Source of the DNA: Geminicoccus harenae
GTDB taxonomy: Bacteria; Pseudomonadota; Alphaproteobacteria; Geminicoccales; Geminicoccaceae
Direction: 5' to 3'
NCBI RefSeq assembly: GCF_019800005.1
Contig: NZ_JABGCL010000012.1
Location: forward strand, 62,001-126,000
Length of the DNA stretch: 64,000 nucleotides
Numbering within the stretch: the stretch's first letter is position 1; every line of letters starts with the position of its first letter. This document shows positions 53,243 to 63,662 of the stretch, one piece after another. Both the position numbers and the translations under genes were made by a program. The notes beneath the pieces are model-generated. The model was given only the letters and a program-made list of their open reading frames with translations. It did no database searches and had not been told where the DNA came from.

Positions 53243-54652
53243 TCAGGCGACCAGCTTGCGGACGTCGGTCAGCTTGCCGGTGATGGCAGCGGCCGCGGCC
53301 ATCTCGGGCGAGAGCAGGTGGGTACGGCCCTGGCGGCCCTGGCGGCCCTCGAAGTTGCGGTTGCTGGTGGAAGCGCACCGCTCCTTGGGCGAGAGCTGGT
53401 CGGGGTTCATGCCGAGGCACATGGAGCAGCCGGCCTCACGCCACTCGAACCCGGCATCCTTGAAGATCTTGTCCAGGCCTTCCTGCTCGGCCTGGTAGCG
53501 GACCAGGCCGGAGCCCGGGACGACCATGGCCTGCACGTTGGCGGCGATCTTCTTGCCGGCGATCACCTTGGCGGCGGCGCGCAGGTCCTCGATCCGGCCG
53601 TTGGTGCAGGAGCCCAGGAACACCTTGTCCAGGACGATCTCTTCCACCGGCATGCCGGCGGAGAGGCCCATATAGTCCAGGGCGCGCTCCATGGCGCGGC
53701 GCTGGGCCTCGTCCTTGGCGTGCTTGGGGTCCGGCACCCGGCCGGAGATCGGCACCACGTCCTGCGGGGAGGTGCCCCAGGTGACCTGCGGCTCGATCTC
53801 CTCGGCCTTGAGCAGGACCTCGGCGTCGTAGGTGGCACCCTCGTCGGAGGCCAGCGTGCGCCACCAAGCGACCGCCTTTTCCCAGTCCTCCCCCTTGGGC
53901 GCCATCGGGCGGCCCTTCAGATAGGTCCAGGTCTTCTCGTCGGGGGCGATCAGGCCGGCGCGCGCACCGCCCTCGATCGACATGTTGCACACGGTCATCC
54001 GGCCTTCCATCGACAGGCCGCGGATCACCGAGCCGGCATACTCGACCACGTAGCCGGTGCCGCCGGCCGTGCCGATCTTGCCGATGATGGCCAGGATCAC
54101 GTCCTTGGCGGTCACGCCGAAGGGCAGGGTGCCCTCCACCGAGATCCGCATGGTCTTCGGACGCTTCTGGATCAGGGTCTGGGTCGCCAGCACATGCTCG
54201 ACCTCGGACGTGCCGATGCCGAACGCCAGCGCACCGAAGGCGCCGTGCGTGGAGGTGTGGCTGTCGCCGCAGACGATGGTCGTGCCGGGCAGGGTGAAGC
54301 CCTGTTCCGGCCCGATCACATGGACGATGCCCTGGCGCCGGTCGCGCATGCCGAACAGCTGGACGCCGAACTCGCGGCAGTTCTCTTCCAGGGTCTCGAC
54401 CTGGATGCGCGAGGTCTCGTCCTCGATCGGCCGGGAGCGGTCGGTCGTGGGCACGTTGTGGTCGGGAACGGCCAGGGTCGCTTCCGGGCGCAGCACCTTG
54501 CGGCCCGAGGCGCGAAGACCCTCGAAGGCCTGGGGGCTGGTCACCTCGTGGACGAGGTGCCGGTCGATGTAGAGGAGGCTGGTGCCATCCTCCGCCACGT
54601 CGACCAGATGGCTTTCCCAGATCTTCTCAAAGAGGGTTTTCGGCCCGCTCAT
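53243..54652 (-). CDS. leuC: 3-isopropylmalate dehydratase large subunit
   Basis: The 469-residue aconitase-type enzyme holds a 4Fe-4S cluster through Cys residues in [13 protein letters not shown] and [12 protein letters not shown]. Other marks are [19 protein letters not shown] and [18 protein letters not shown]. It works with LeuD. It lies 63 bases after rplS, joining amino-acid and ribosomal genes in one run. Confidence 0.96.
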   Translation of the reverse strand: MSGPKTLFEKIWESHLVDVAEDGTSLLYIDRHLVHEVTSPQAFEGLRASGRKVLRPEATLAVPDHNVPTTDRSRPIEDETSRIQVETLEENCREFGVQLFGMRDRRQGIVHVIGPEQGFTLPGTTIVCGDSHTSTHGAFGALAFGIGTSEVEHVLATQTLIQKRPKTMRISVEGTLPFGVTAKDVILAIIGKIGTAGGTGYVVEYAGSVIRGLSMEGRMTVCNMSIEGGARAGLIAPDEKTWTYLKGRPMAPKGEDWEKAVAWWRTLASDEGATYDAEVLLKAEEIEPQVTWGTSPQDVVPISGRVPDPKHAKDEAQRRAMERALDYMGLSAGMPVEEIVLDKVFLGSCTNGRIEDLRAAAKVIAGKKIAANVQAMVVPGSGLVRYQAEQEGLDKIFKDAGFEWREAGCSMCLGMNPDQLSPKERCASTSNRNFEGRQGRQGRTHLLSPEMAAAAAITGKLTDVRKLVA

Positions 54653-54715
54653 CTTTCCGTTCCCGAACTTACTTGAAGCCTATCGGCCCTGGCCTGCTTG
54701 AGGCCGTTCCTGGCC

Positions 54716-55117
54716 TCAGGCCTTGTCGGCCGAGGCCTTCTTGGCGGTGTCCATGCGGCGCTCGGTGATGCGCGCCGCCTTGCCGGTGCGGCCACGCAGG
54801 TAATAGAGCTTCGCGCGCCGCACCTTACCACGACGCACCACCTCGATGGAGGCGATCCGTGGGCTGTAGAGCGGGAAGACGCGCTCCACGCCCTCGCCGT
54901 AGGAGATCTTGCGCACGGTGAAGGCGCTGTTCACGCCGCGGTTGCGGCGGGCGATGCAGACACCCTCGAAGGCCTGCACGCGCTCGCGGGTGCCCTCGAT
55001 GACCTTGACGTTGACGCGAAGCGTATCGCCGGCGCCGAACTCGGGAATCGCCTGGCCGCCACGGGCTTCGATGACGTCGTCCCGCTGTTCCTTGTCGAGC
55101 TGTGCGATGAGATCCAT
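54716..55117 (-). CDS. rplS: 50S ribosomal protein L19
   Basis: The 133-residue protein matches L19: [39 protein letters not shown] and [22 protein letters not shown]-terminal Lys/Ala tail follows. It starts three bases after trmD. Confidence 0.96.
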   Translation of the reverse strand: MDLIAQLDKEQRDDVIEARGGQAIPEFGAGDTLRVNVKVIEGTRERVQAFEGVCIARRNRGVNSAFTVRKISYGEGVERVFPLYSPRIASIEVVRRGKVRRAKLYYLRGRTGKAARITERRMDTAKKASADKA

Positions 55118-55120
55118 GGA

Positions 55121-55834
55121 TCAGTTTCCTTCGAGGTTGAGTTCGACGTTCTTGGCCCCGATCAGGTCGGGGCGACGCAAGGCGGTGACGGCTTCCGCCT
55201 GGTCCTTCCGCCAATCCCTGATCCGGGCATGGTGCCCGGACAAGAGAATCTCAGGTACCGGCCGGCCTTCCCAGACCGCCGGCCTTGTATAATGGGGATA
55301 TTCGAGGAGTCCGTCCTCAAAGCTTTCCTCAGCTAACGATGAGGCGGAGCCCAGCACGCCGGGCAGGAGGCGCACCACCGCATCGAGCAGGAGGAAGGCG
55401 GCGAGCTCGCCGCCCGAGAGGACGAAGTCGCCGATCGAGACCTCGTCCAGGCCACGGGCCTCGACGACGCGCTGGTCCACACCCTCGTAGCGGCCGCACA
55501 GCAGGACGACGCCCGGACCCCCGGCGAGCCTGCGGGCATCGGCCTGCACGAAGCGGCGGCCGCGCGGGGTGAGGTAGATCCTGGGGCGCGGGTCACCCGG
55601 CGGGGCGGCGGCATCGATGGCCGAAGCGATCACGTCCGGGCGCATCACCATGCCGGCCCCGCCGCCGAACGGCGTGTCGTCGACCGACTGGTGGCGGTCA
55701 TGGGTGAAGCTGCGCGGGTTGATCGTGTCGAGCGACCAGTCGCCCCGCTCCAGCGCCTTGCCGGTCAGGGACTGGCCGAGCGGGCCCGGGAACATCTCGG
55801 GGAAGATGGTGACGACCGAGGCGGCGAACGTCAT
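55121..55834 (-). CDS. trmD: tRNA (guanine-37-N1)-methyltransferase
   Basis: The 237-residue enzyme has the TrmD knot fold: [51 protein letters not shown] and [20 protein letters not shown]. It methylates G37 to keep the reading frame during translation. ATG 55834 overlaps the rimM stop (TGATG); GTG 55837 is also possible. Confidence 0.95.
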   Translation of the reverse strand: MTFAASVVTIFPEMFPGPLGQSLTGKALERGDWSLDTINPRSFTHDRHQSVDDTPFGGGAGMVMRPDVIASAIDAAAPPGDPRPRIYLTPRGRRFVQADARRLAGGPGVVLLCGRYEGVDQRVVEARGLDEVSIGDFVLSGGELAAFLLLDAVVRLLPGVLGSASSLAEESFEDGLLEYPHYTRPAVWEGRPVPEILLSGHHARIRDWRKDQAEAVTALRRPDLIGAKNVELNLEGN

Positions 55835-56349
55835 CACTCGACCTCCACCGGCGGGTCGATCACGACCCGGCGGCCCTGGAGGTCGACCACCGGCACCACC
55901 GCCTTGGTGAAGGGGAAGTCGCGCAGGCTGCCGTCTGCCGTCCGCACTTCCAGGATGTCGCCGGCGCCGAAGTCCTGCACGCCCACGATCTCGCCCAGCT
56001 TCTGGCCATCAGGAGTCTCGGCCGAGAGGCCGATCAGGTCCTCGTGGTAGAACTCGTCTTCCTCAGGCGCCGGCAGCACGCTGCGCGGGACGTAGAGCGC
56101 CACGCCGCGCAGCCGCTCGGCGGCGTTGCGGTCGGTGATGCCCTCGGCCTTCACGATCAGGCCGTTGTCCAGGACGGTGACGATCTCGATGCGAAACAGC
56201 CGGTTGCCCTGAGCGTCGTGGAGCGGGCCGTAGGCGGCGGCGTTCTCGGGCTGCTCGGTGAAGGTCTTGAGCTTCAGATGACCGCGCACGCCATGGGCCG
56301 TCGCCACGGCGGCGACGCAGACCATGCGCTCGGCGGCATCTGCGGCCAT
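55834..56349 (-). CDS. rimM: 16S rRNA processing protein RimM
   Basis: The roughly 171-residue protein has the RimM N-terminal domain ([20 protein letters not shown]) and the PRC-barrel domain ([29 protein letters not shown]). It assists 30S maturation. ATG 56349 has GGGGATGGGG upstream; ATG 56358 is possible. Confidence 0.93.
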   Translation of the reverse strand: MAADAAERMVCVAAVATAHGVRGHLKLKTFTEQPENAAAYGPLHDAQGNRLFRIEIVTVLDNGLIVKAEGITDRNAAERLRGVALYVPRSVLPAPEEDEFYHEDLIGLSAETPDGQKLGEIVGVQDFGAGDILEVRTADGSLRDFPFTKAVVPVVDLQGRRVVIDPPVEVE

Positions 56350-56446
56350 CGACCCCATCCCCAGCGGGTCCAGGCTGGCGCCCGGCCCCCAACGGCAGCA
56401 GGCCGGCCCGAACCGGGCCGGCCCATCCTCATCGAACCGGAACGGC

Positions 56447-56785
56447 TCAGGCGGCGGCTTCGGCCTCGGCCTTGGCCTTCTTCTCGGCGATCTCGGCGGC
56501 GCGCTTGCCGGTGCCGCGATGCACGGTGGCACCCGGCAGGATGCCGGCCTTGTCCAGGAAGCGGGCGACGCGGTCGGTCGGCAGAGCGCCGACGGACAGC
56601 CAGTGCTTGATCCGCTCCTCGTTCAGGACCAGGCGGTTCGGATCCTCGGTCGGGCGGATCGGGTCATAGGAGCCCAGGCGCTCCAGGAAGCGGCCGTCGC
56701 GGGGCGAGCGGCTGCTGGCGGCCACGATCTTGTAGTAGGGGCGCTTCTTCGCGCCGGCGCGGGCGAGGCGGATCTTCACCGACAT
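56447..56785 (-). CDS. rpsP: 30S ribosomal protein S16
   Basis: The 112-residue protein has the S16 pattern [36 protein letters not shown] and [19 protein letters not shown]. The C-terminus has an extra Lys/Ala/Glu-rich helix. ATG 56785 gives the standard MSVKIRLAR start. Confidence 0.96.
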   Translation of the reverse strand: MSVKIRLARAGAKKRPYYKIVAASSRSPRDGRFLERLGSYDPIRPTEDPNRLVLNEERIKHWLSVGALPTDRVARFLDKAGILPGATVHRGTGKRAAEIAEKKAKAEAEAAA

Positions 56786-56839
56786 GATACGACTTTCCAA
56801 AGGTTCGACGATTGAGCGGAGGGAAACAGCGAGGAAGAC

Positions 56840-58210
56840 CTACATCCGGGGCAGCATTCCCGGCGGGATCATGCCCTTGGGCAGCTTGCCGATCAGGTTC
56901 TGCAGGCCGCCCATCTTCTTCATCTGCTTCATCATGTCCTGCATCTGGCGATGCTGCTTCAAGAGCTGGTTGACGTCCTGGACGGTAGTCCCGGAGCCCT
57001 TCGCGATGCGCCGCTTGCGCGAGGCGTTGAGCTTGTCGGGATCGCGCCGTTCCAGCGGCGTCATGCTGTCGATGATCGCCGCCTGACGGGTGAACACCCG
57101 CTCGTCGACCTTCTTCTCGTCCAGCTGCTTCTTGATCTTCTGCACGCCCGGCAGGGCCGACAGCATGCCCTGCATGCCGCCCATCTTCTTCATCTGCACG
57201 AGCTGTGAGCGGTAGTCGGCCAGGTCGAAGCGACCCTTCTGGACCTTCTTCGCCAGCTTCTCGGCTTCCTCGCGGTCGATGTTCTCGACCGCCTTCTCGA
57301 CCAGGCTGACCACGTCGCCCATGTCGAGGATGCGACCGGCGACCCGCTCGGCGACGAACGGCTCGAGCTGGTCCAGCTTCTCGCCGATACCGACGAACTT
57401 GATGGGCTTGCCGGTGATCTGGCGCATCGACAGCGCCGCACCGCCGCGGGCATCGCCGTCCATGCGGGTCAGCACGATGCCGTCGACGCCGATCTCGTCG
57501 TTGAAGGCGCGGGCTACGTCCACCGCGGTCTGGCCGGTGAGGCCGTCGGCCACCAGCAGGGTTTCCTGCGGCTCGGCCAAGAGCTTCACCTCGGCCAGCT
57601 CGTCCATGAGCTGGTCGTCGATCTGCAGGCGGCCCGCCGTGTCCAGGATGACGACGTCGTAGCCTTCCCGGTGGGCGGTATCCAGCGCCCGCTGGGTGAT
57701 CTCCACCGGCTTCTGGCCCGGCACGATCGGCAGGTGGCCGGTGCCGGTCTGCTCGGCCAGCACCTGGAGCTGCTTCTGGGCGGCCGGGCGCTGCACGTCG
57801 AGCGAGGCCAGGAGGACCTTCTTGCGCTCGCGGTTCTTCAGCCGGAGCGCCAGCTTGCCCGAGGTCGTGGTCTTGCCCGAGCCCTGCAGGCCGCACATCA
57901 GCACGACCGAGGGCGGCGAGCCCAGCTCCAGGCCGACATGCTCGGTGCCGCCGAGCAGCTCGACCAGCCGGTCGTTGACGATCTTGACGATCTGCTGGCC
58001 GGGCGTGATCGAGCGGATCACCTCCTGGCCGATCGCCCGCTCCTTGATGCCGGCGACGAACTCCTTCACCACCGGCAAGGCGACGTCGGCCTCCAGCAAC
58101 GCCACGCGGATCTCGCGCAGCGCCTCGGCGACATCGGCTTCGGAGAGCGCGCCGCGCCGGCGTAGCCGGTCGAACACGCCACCGAGGCGGGTGGTCAGGT
58201 TCTCGAACAT
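56840..58210 (-). CDS. ffh: Signal recognition particle protein Ffh
   Basis: The 456-residue GTPase has the N domain, the G domain (CGLQGSGKTTTSGKLA, DTAGRLQIDDQLM, TRMDGDARGGAALSM) and a Met-rich M domain (MKKMGGMQGML, MQDMMKQMKKMGGLQ) that binds 4.5S RNA and signal sequences. It starts the rpsP-asd gene run. ATG 58210 gives MFENLTTRLGGVFDRL. Confidence 0.96.
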   Translation of the reverse strand: MFENLTTRLGGVFDRLRRRGALSEADVAEALREIRVALLEADVALPVVKEFVAGIKERAIGQEVIRSITPGQQIVKIVNDRLVELLGGTEHVGLELGSPPSVVLMCGLQGSGKTTTSGKLALRLKNRERKKVLLASLDVQRPAAQKQLQVLAEQTGTGHLPIVPGQKPVEITQRALDTAHREGYDVVILDTAGRLQIDDQLMDELAEVKLLAEPQETLLVADGLTGQTAVDVARAFNDEIGVDGIVLTRMDGDARGGAALSMRQITGKPIKFVGIGEKLDQLEPFVAERVAGRILDMGDVVSLVEKAVENIDREEAEKLAKKVQKGRFDLADYRSQLVQMKKMGGMQGMLSALPGVQKIKKQLDEKKVDERVFTRQAAIIDSMTPLERRDPDKLNASRKRRIAKGSGTTVQDVNQLLKQHRQMQDMMKQMKKMGGLQNLIGKLPKGMIPPGMLPRM

Positions 58211-58312
58211 CTTCCCGGTCGTTTCCGCATGTCCCGGGCCACGGATGGCATTTCCGGACATGACAGCGTATAGAAGGACGCCCCCGCGAGACGGGCCCGC
58301 GAAGCGCGGCTC

Positions 58313-58341
58313 TCTTGAGCATCACCGCACCGGGATGTCAA
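58313..58341 (-). promoter_or_regulatory. Sigma-70-type promoter of the ffh gene run
   Basis: On the minus strand TTGACA (58341-58336) is followed after 17 bases by TCAAGA (58318-58313). The -35 element is perfect and the -10 weak. It lies about 100 bases before the ffh ATG. Confidence 0.45.
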
Positions 58342-58396
58342 GGAATCGCGGTTCCACCGTTGCGCGGCGGCGGATGATCTGCAATCAGGCCGCATC

Positions 58397-59230
58397 ATGA
58401 CCACCGTGCCATTCACCAAGATGCATGGGCTGGGCAACGATTTCGTTCTTCTGGACGAGCGTCGCAACCCCACCCCGCTCGATCCCGCCTGGATTGCCCG
58501 CCTCGCCGACCGCCATCGCGGCATCGGCTTCGACCAGCTCGTCGTGATCGACGCCGATCCGGAGCTGGACGTGCATGTCCGCTTCTTCAACGCCGACGGC
58601 AGCGAGTCCGGGGCATGCGGCAACGCCTCGCGTTGCGTGGCCAAGCTGATCCATGGCGAGACCGGCCGGGACCGGGTCTGGATGCGCACCGGGCGCGGCA
58701 TCCTGGAGGCGGTGCGCGACGGCGAGCTCTGGACGGTCGACATGGGCCGGCCGCGGCTGGCCTGGGACGAGATCCCGCTCACCCATGACTGCGATACCGA
58801 GGCGGTGCCGGTGGACGTGGCGGGGCTGCCCCGGCCGTTCGCGGTGAGCATGGGCAATCCCCATGCGGTGTTCGTGGTCGACCATCTGGAAAGCCTGGAC
58901 GTGGCCGGGATGGGCTCGATGCTGGAGCGCGACCCGATGTTCCCCGAGCGCGCCAATATCGGCTTCGTCCAGGTGCTGGACCGCAAGAACGTGCGCCTGC
59001 GCGTGTTCGAGCGCGGGGTCGGGCTGACGCTGGCCTGCGGCAGCGGGGCCTGCGCCGCGATGGTGGCGCTGGTGAAGAAGGATCTGGTCGACGGAAAAGC
59101 GACCTTCCAGCTCGACGGCGGCGAGCTCGTCCTGGCCTGGGACGGGACGAGCGGCGTGCGGATGACCGGGCCCGCCAGCATCGTGTTCACCGGCGAGATC
59201 AGCGCCGAGTACCTGCCGGGCGACGCATGA
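58397..59230 (+). CDS. dapF: Diaminopimelate epimerase
   Basis: The 277-residue enzyme turns LL- to meso-diaminopimelate for lysine and peptidoglycan. The two active-site cysteines are Cys-74 in SGACGNASRC and Cys-214 in ACGSGACA. MHGLGNDFVLLD near the start is conserved. Its stop overlaps the mtaB ATG by four bases. Confidence 0.96.
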   Translation: MTTVPFTKMHGLGNDFVLLDERRNPTPLDPAWIARLADRHRGIGFDQLVVIDADPELDVHVRFFNADGSESGACGNASRCVAKLIHGETGRDRVWMRTGRGILEAVRDGELWTVDMGRPRLAWDEIPLTHDCDTEAVPVDVAGLPRPFAVSMGNPHAVFVVDHLESLDVAGMGSMLERDPMFPERANIGFVQVLDRKNVRLRVFERGVGLTLACGSGACAAMVALVKKDLVDGKATFQLDGGELVLAWDGTSGVRMTGPASIVFTGEISAEYLPGDA

Positions 59231-60489
59231 GCGCCATCGACGTCCTGACCTTCGGCTGCCGGCTGAACAGCTTCGAATCCGAGGTGATGCGCCGCCATGC
59301 CGAGGATGCCGGGTTGAGCGACCTGGTGATCGTCCATTCCTGCACGGTCACCGCCGAGGCGGAGCGTCAGGTCCGCCAGGCGGTGCGCAAGGCGCGGCGC
59401 GAGCAGCCGGGCAAGCGGATCGTGGTGACCGGCTGTGCCGTGCAGGTGGATCCGGCCAGGTGGACCGGCATGGCGGAGGTCGACCATGTGGTCGGCAACG
59501 AGGACAAGCTGAAGCCGCTCACCTGGACGAACCTCGCCGGCGAGGGGCCGGAGCGGGTCCGGGTCGGCGACATCATGGCGGTCAAGGCCATGGCCGGGCA
59601 TCTGGTGCCGGGCTTCGACGGGCGGAGCCGTGCCTTCCTCCAGGTGCAGAACGGCTGCGACCATCGCTGCACCTTCTGCATCATCCCCTATGGGCGCGGC
59701 CCCTCGCGCTCGGTGCCGGTGGCGGACGTGGTGGCCCAGACCCGGCTCCTGGTGGCGCAGGGCTATCGCGAGCTGGTGGTGACCGGGGTCGACATCACCT
59801 CCTACGGCAAGGACTTAGGCGATGCCCCGACCCTGGGCGGGCTGCTCAAGGCGGTGCTGCGGGAGGTGCCGGAGCTGCCGCGCCTGCGCCTGTCCTCGAT
59901 CGACCCGGCGGAGATCGACGGGGACCTCTTGGAGCTGATCGAGGGCGAGCCGCGGCTGATGCCGCATTTGCACCTGTCGCTCCAGGCGGGCGACACGATG
60001 GTGCTGAAGCGGATGAAGCGGCGCCATTCGCGCGACGACGTGCTGGCGCTGACCAGCCGGCTGCGCGCCCTGCGCCCGGACCTGGTGTTCGGTGCGGACA
60101 TCATCGCGGGCTTTCCGACCGAGACCGACGCGATGTTCGAGAACACGCGGCGGATCGTGGCCGAGGCCGGGCTCACCTGGCTGCACGTCTTCCCCTACAG
60201 CCCGCGCCAGAACACGCCGGCCGCACGGATGCCGCAGGTCGAGCCCGCCCTGCGCAAGGAGCGGGCGGCGATTCTGCGGGCCGAGGGTGCGGAGGCGGTG
60301 GCGCGCTTCTATGCCGGCGAGCAGGGGCGGGTGCGCGAATTGCTGGTCGAACGGGGCGGGGCCGGGCACACGCGGCACTTCGCGCCGGTGAAGCTCGCGG
60401 CCAATGACGACCCGGCAGCGGGCGCCCTGATCGACGTGCGCATCACCGGCGTGGACGGGCAGGTGCTGCTGGGCGAGCGGGCGGCCTGA
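59227..60489 (+). CDS. mtaB: tRNA t6A37 methylthiotransferase MtaB
   Basis: The 420-residue radical-SAM enzyme has the N-terminal cluster cysteines (FGCRLN, SCTVT, TGCAVQ), the radical-SAM CxxxCxxC in GCDHRCTFCIIPYGRGPSRS, and a TRAM-like C-terminal domain. It adds a methylthio group to t6A37. It is coupled to dapF. In many relatives ftsY follows; here a cyclase gene does. Confidence 0.94.
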   Translation: MSAIDVLTFGCRLNSFESEVMRRHAEDAGLSDLVIVHSCTVTAEAERQVRQAVRKARREQPGKRIVVTGCAVQVDPARWTGMAEVDHVVGNEDKLKPLTWTNLAGEGPERVRVGDIMAVKAMAGHLVPGFDGRSRAFLQVQNGCDHRCTFCIIPYGRGPSRSVPVADVVAQTRLLVAQGYRELVVTGVDITSYGKDLGDAPTLGGLLKAVLREVPELPRLRLSSIDPAEIDGDLLELIEGEPRLMPHLHLSLQAGDTMVLKRMKRRHSRDDVLALTSRLRALRPDLVFGADIIAGFPTETDAMFENTRRIVAEAGLTWLHVFPYSPRQNTPAARMPQVEPALRKERAAILRAEGAEAVARFYAGEQGRVRELLVERGGAGHTRHFAPVKLAANDDPAAGALIDVRITGVDGQVLLGERAA

Positions 60490-60629
60490 GCGCCCCTCCT
60501 CGCAGGCGGGTACGGCGGCTGCCGGGATATATCGTCGCAGGGCGCCAGACGGGCTATCATCCGCGATGCCGCTGAAAGGCGGCACGGCCGTGACAGGCGC
60601 GGTCGGGCTGCCCGGGGAGAGAGCAGGCG

Positions 60630-62375
60630 ATGGCGGAGGCGCGGCTGGAGCGGCGGCTGGCGGCCATCCTGGCGGCGGACGTCGCCGGCTACAGCCGGCT
60701 CATGGAACGCGACGAGGTCGGCACGTTCGGGCGGCTGAAGCGGCTGCGCCAGGAACTGGTCGAGCCGGTCCTGGCCCGGCATGGCGGGCGGGTCGTCGAC
60801 CTGAAGGGCGACGGCGCCATCATCGAGTTCGGCAGTGCGGTGGACGCGGTCGAGGCCGCGGTGGCGGTCCAGCAGGCGATGGCGGAGCAGGACCCGGACC
60901 TGCCGGAGGAGCAGCGCATCCGCTACCGGATCGGGATCAACCTGGGCGACGTCATCGTCGAGGACGGCGCCATCTACGGCGACGGGGTCAACATCGCGGC
61001 CCGGATCGAGGCCTTGTGCGAACCGGGCGGCGTGTGGCTGTCGCGCAGCGTCTACAACGCGGTCCGGGGCAAGCTCGCCCTGCCGCTGGCGCCGACCGGC
61101 CTGCACCGGCTGAAGAACATCAGCGAGCCGGTGGAGATGTTCCGGGTGGCGCTGGGGCCGGGGGCTGCCGCCGCACTGCCCCTGCCCGACAAGCCCTCCA
61201 TCGCCGTCCTGCCGTTCACCAACATGAGCGGCGACCCCGAGCAGGACTATTTCGCCGATGGCCTGGTGGAGGACATCACCACGGCGCTCAGCCGGGTGCG
61301 GTCCTTCTTCGTGATCGCCCGCAACTCGAGCTTCACCTACAAGAACCGGCCGGTGGACGTGCGGCAGGTGTCGCGCGAGCTGGGCGTGCGCTACGTGCTG
61401 GAAGGCAGCATCCGCAAGTCGGGTGCCAGGGTCCGCATCGTCGGCCAGCTCATCGATGCCACCACCGGGCACCATGTCTGGGCCGACCGGTTCGACGGCG
61501 ATCTCAGCGACATCTTCGACCTGCAGGACCGGATCACCGAGAGCGTGGTGGGTGCGGTCGAGCCGAGCATCCGGCTGGAGGAGATAAGGCAGGCTCGCAC
61601 CAGGCCCACCGAATACATCAGCGCCTACGACCTCTACCTTCGCGCCCTGCCGGGCTTCTACAGCATGACGGCGGAAGGGTTCGCGGAGGTGCGGCGGCTC
61701 ACCAACGAGGCGCTCAGCATCGACCCGGGCTTCACCCTGGCCAAGGCGCTGGGGGCCTATATCCGCAGCATCTCGGTGAGCCAGTGCTGGCACGAGCCCG
61801 ATGACACGCGGGTGGCCATCCGCATGGCGCGCGAGGTGCTGGCGGAGGCGCGCGACGACCCGACCAGCCTGCGCTTCGCCGCCCAGGTCCTGGCCTACAG
61901 CGCCAAGGACTACGAGACGGCGCTGGGCGCCATCGACCGCTCCCTCCTGCTCAATGGCAATTCCGCCCAAGGCCATACCGGTGCCGGCTGGGTGAATGCC
62001 CATGCCGGCCGCCCGCTCGCCGCGATCGAGCATTTCCACCGCGCCATGCGGCTGAGCCCGGTCGATCCGGAGAAGGGCATCGCCCTGTCCGGCATCGGCA
62101 TGAGCTATCTCATGCTGGAGCGCTACGCGGAGGCGCTGGACTGGGGCGAGAAGGCGCTGCGGGAGATGCCCAATTACGGTTCGTCGCACCGGGTGGTGAT
62201 TTGCGGGCTGGTGGGCCTGGGCCGGATGGAGGAGGCCAAGGTGGCGGCCGGACGGCTGATGGCGGCCTTCCCGACCTACACGCTCACCCTGCAGCGGCAG
62301 ATCAATCCCTGGCGGGACATGGCGTTCGCGCAGCGCTACCTGGATGCGTTGCGCGTGGCGGGCGTCCCTGACTGA
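60630..62375 (+). CDS. Soluble class III adenylate cyclase with TolB-like and TPR-like regions
   Basis: The 581-residue protein starts with a class III cyclase domain: Asp-17 in ILAADVAGYSRLM and Asp-61 in LKGDGAIIEF bind metal, and YGDGVNIAARIEAL follows. Residues about 190-320 (SIAVLPFTNMSGDPEQDYFA; IRKSGARVRIVGQLIDATTG) are the TolB/FlgO-like part common in rhizobial cyclases. The rest is TPR-like helices (GHTGAGWVNAHAGRPLAAIE). It should make cAMP and is the second class III cyclase of the window. ATG 60630 follows GGGAGAG. Confidence 0.88.
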   Translation: MAEARLERRLAAILAADVAGYSRLMERDEVGTFGRLKRLRQELVEPVLARHGGRVVDLKGDGAIIEFGSAVDAVEAAVAVQQAMAEQDPDLPEEQRIRYRIGINLGDVIVEDGAIYGDGVNIAARIEALCEPGGVWLSRSVYNAVRGKLALPLAPTGLHRLKNISEPVEMFRVALGPGAAAALPLPDKPSIAVLPFTNMSGDPEQDYFADGLVEDITTALSRVRSFFVIARNSSFTYKNRPVDVRQVSRELGVRYVLEGSIRKSGARVRIVGQLIDATTGHHVWADRFDGDLSDIFDLQDRITESVVGAVEPSIRLEEIRQARTRPTEYISAYDLYLRALPGFYSMTAEGFAEVRRLTNEALSIDPGFTLAKALGAYIRSISVSQCWHEPDDTRVAIRMAREVLAEARDDPTSLRFAAQVLAYSAKDYETALGAIDRSLLLNGNSAQGHTGAGWVNAHAGRPLAAIEHFHRAMRLSPVDPEKGIALSGIGMSYLMLERYAEALDWGEKALREMPNYGSSHRVVICGLVGLGRMEEAKVAAGRLMAAFPTYTLTLQRQINPWRDMAFAQRYLDALRVAGVPD

Positions 62376-62402
62376 CCGGTACCATTGCGCGGGGCAGTCC
62401 TG

Positions 62403-63659
62403 TCAGCCGCGCAGCGCCTGGGCGACCGAGCCGCGATAGGCGAAGGCGGCCGGGATCGCGGCCAGCACGGAGCCGGCCAGCACGATCGCCAGGACCAGGC
62501 GCAGTTCGACCACGCCCAGGCCGATCGGGAGGCTCAGCGCGGTGCGGCTCTCGAACAGGCGGCCGACCAGGAAGGCGCCGCCATAGCCGACCGCCAAGCC
62601 CAGCAATGCGCCGGTCGTCAGGATCAGGGCGACGTTCAGCCAGATGGTGGCGAACACGAAGGGGCGCGAGGCGCCCAGTGCCCGCAGCACGCCGATCAGC
62701 CGGCGGCGCTGGGCCAGGCTCGCCAGCACCGCCAGGAGCACGGCACCAATCACCAGGACCTGGGTGAGCAGGGAGATGGTGGCGACGAGATCGCGCACGT
62801 CGCCCAGGAGCGCATAGAGCTGGACCAGGACCTCGGCCGGGAACACTGCCATGGTGTCGTCGGCGGCACGGTATTCCTGGCGGAGCTGGTAGGCGGCGGC
62901 GAAGCTGGCCGGGGTCACCACGATCGCCGGCACGCCCGGCAGCTCGGCGCGGTCGAAGGGCGGGCCCAGCGGGATCAGGTCGAGGGCGGGCTCGCCGTGC
63001 GGGCCATCCGGCCAGAGTGCGGCCTCGTCCAGGGCATGGCCCACCGGCAGGGAGTGGACCCACCAGACCGCCTCGATCGGGGCGATGATCGCACGATCCC
63101 AGGGCGTGCCCTGGCGTGCCATCCGGCCGACCACGTGCTGGTGAAAGCCGTGGGCCTCCTCGTCCTCCATCTCGACATGGCCGTGCGCCGGCTCGAACTC
63201 CTCGCCCAGCGCCAGGGGCACGTCGGCGCCGACCACCACCTCATCGATCCGCTCGAACAGGCGCCCCTCGGCCGGGGCCGAGGCACCGCCAGGGGCGAGA
63301 AAGCCCGCCGTGGTGCCGACGATCGGATGGCCCCGCCAGTTGTCGCCGAAGCCGATCGGGGCAGCCTCGGCCACGTCCGGATTGGCGGCGAGGTCGGCCA
63401 GGATGGCGCCGTCGATCAGCTCGATCGCGGCCGGCTGGAGATAGACGGTGGAAAGGACGAGCTGGGTCTCGCTGCCGGGGGCACCGATCAAGAGGTCGAA
63501 GCGGTCGGCGGCCCGGGCACTGCCTTCGCGCAGTGCGCGGTCCTGGGCGGAGACGGCCACACCCAGGCCCACGGCGAGCGCCACCAGGAGGACGATGGCC
63601 AGCGCACCGGCACGGCTCCGCCTGAGGTCGGCCAGCACGAACGGGAAGGGATTGCCCAA
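62403..63659 (-). CDS. ABC transporter permease, FtsX/MacB type
   Basis: The 418-residue protein has one N-terminal helix (ALAIVLLVALAVGLGVAVS), a ~250-residue periplasmic domain rich in His and acidic residues (MEDEEAHGFHQHVV), and three C-terminal helices of the FtsX domain (LASLAQRRRLIGVLRALGAS). This type works by mechanical movement and exports lipids, peptides or metals. The start is TTG. It follows the partial gene by three bases; the ATPase gene probably lies outside the window. Confidence 0.82.
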   Translation of the reverse strand: MGNPFPFVLADLRRSRAGALAIVLLVALAVGLGVAVSAQDRALREGSARAADRFDLLIGAPGSETQLVLSTVYLQPAAIELIDGAILADLAANPDVAEAAPIGFGDNWRGHPIVGTTAGFLAPGGASAPAEGRLFERIDEVVVGADVPLALGEEFEPAHGHVEMEDEEAHGFHQHVVGRMARQGTPWDRAIIAPIEAVWWVHSLPVGHALDEAALWPDGPHGEPALDLIPLGPPFDRAELPGVPAIVVTPASFAAAYQLRQEYRAADDTMAVFPAEVLVQLYALLGDVRDLVATISLLTQVLVIGAVLLAVLASLAQRRRLIGVLRALGASRPFVFATIWLNVALILTTGALLGLAVGYGGAFLVGRLFESRTALSLPIGLGVVELRLVLAIVLAGSVLAAIPAAFAYRGSVAQALRG

Positions 63660-63662
63660 GGC

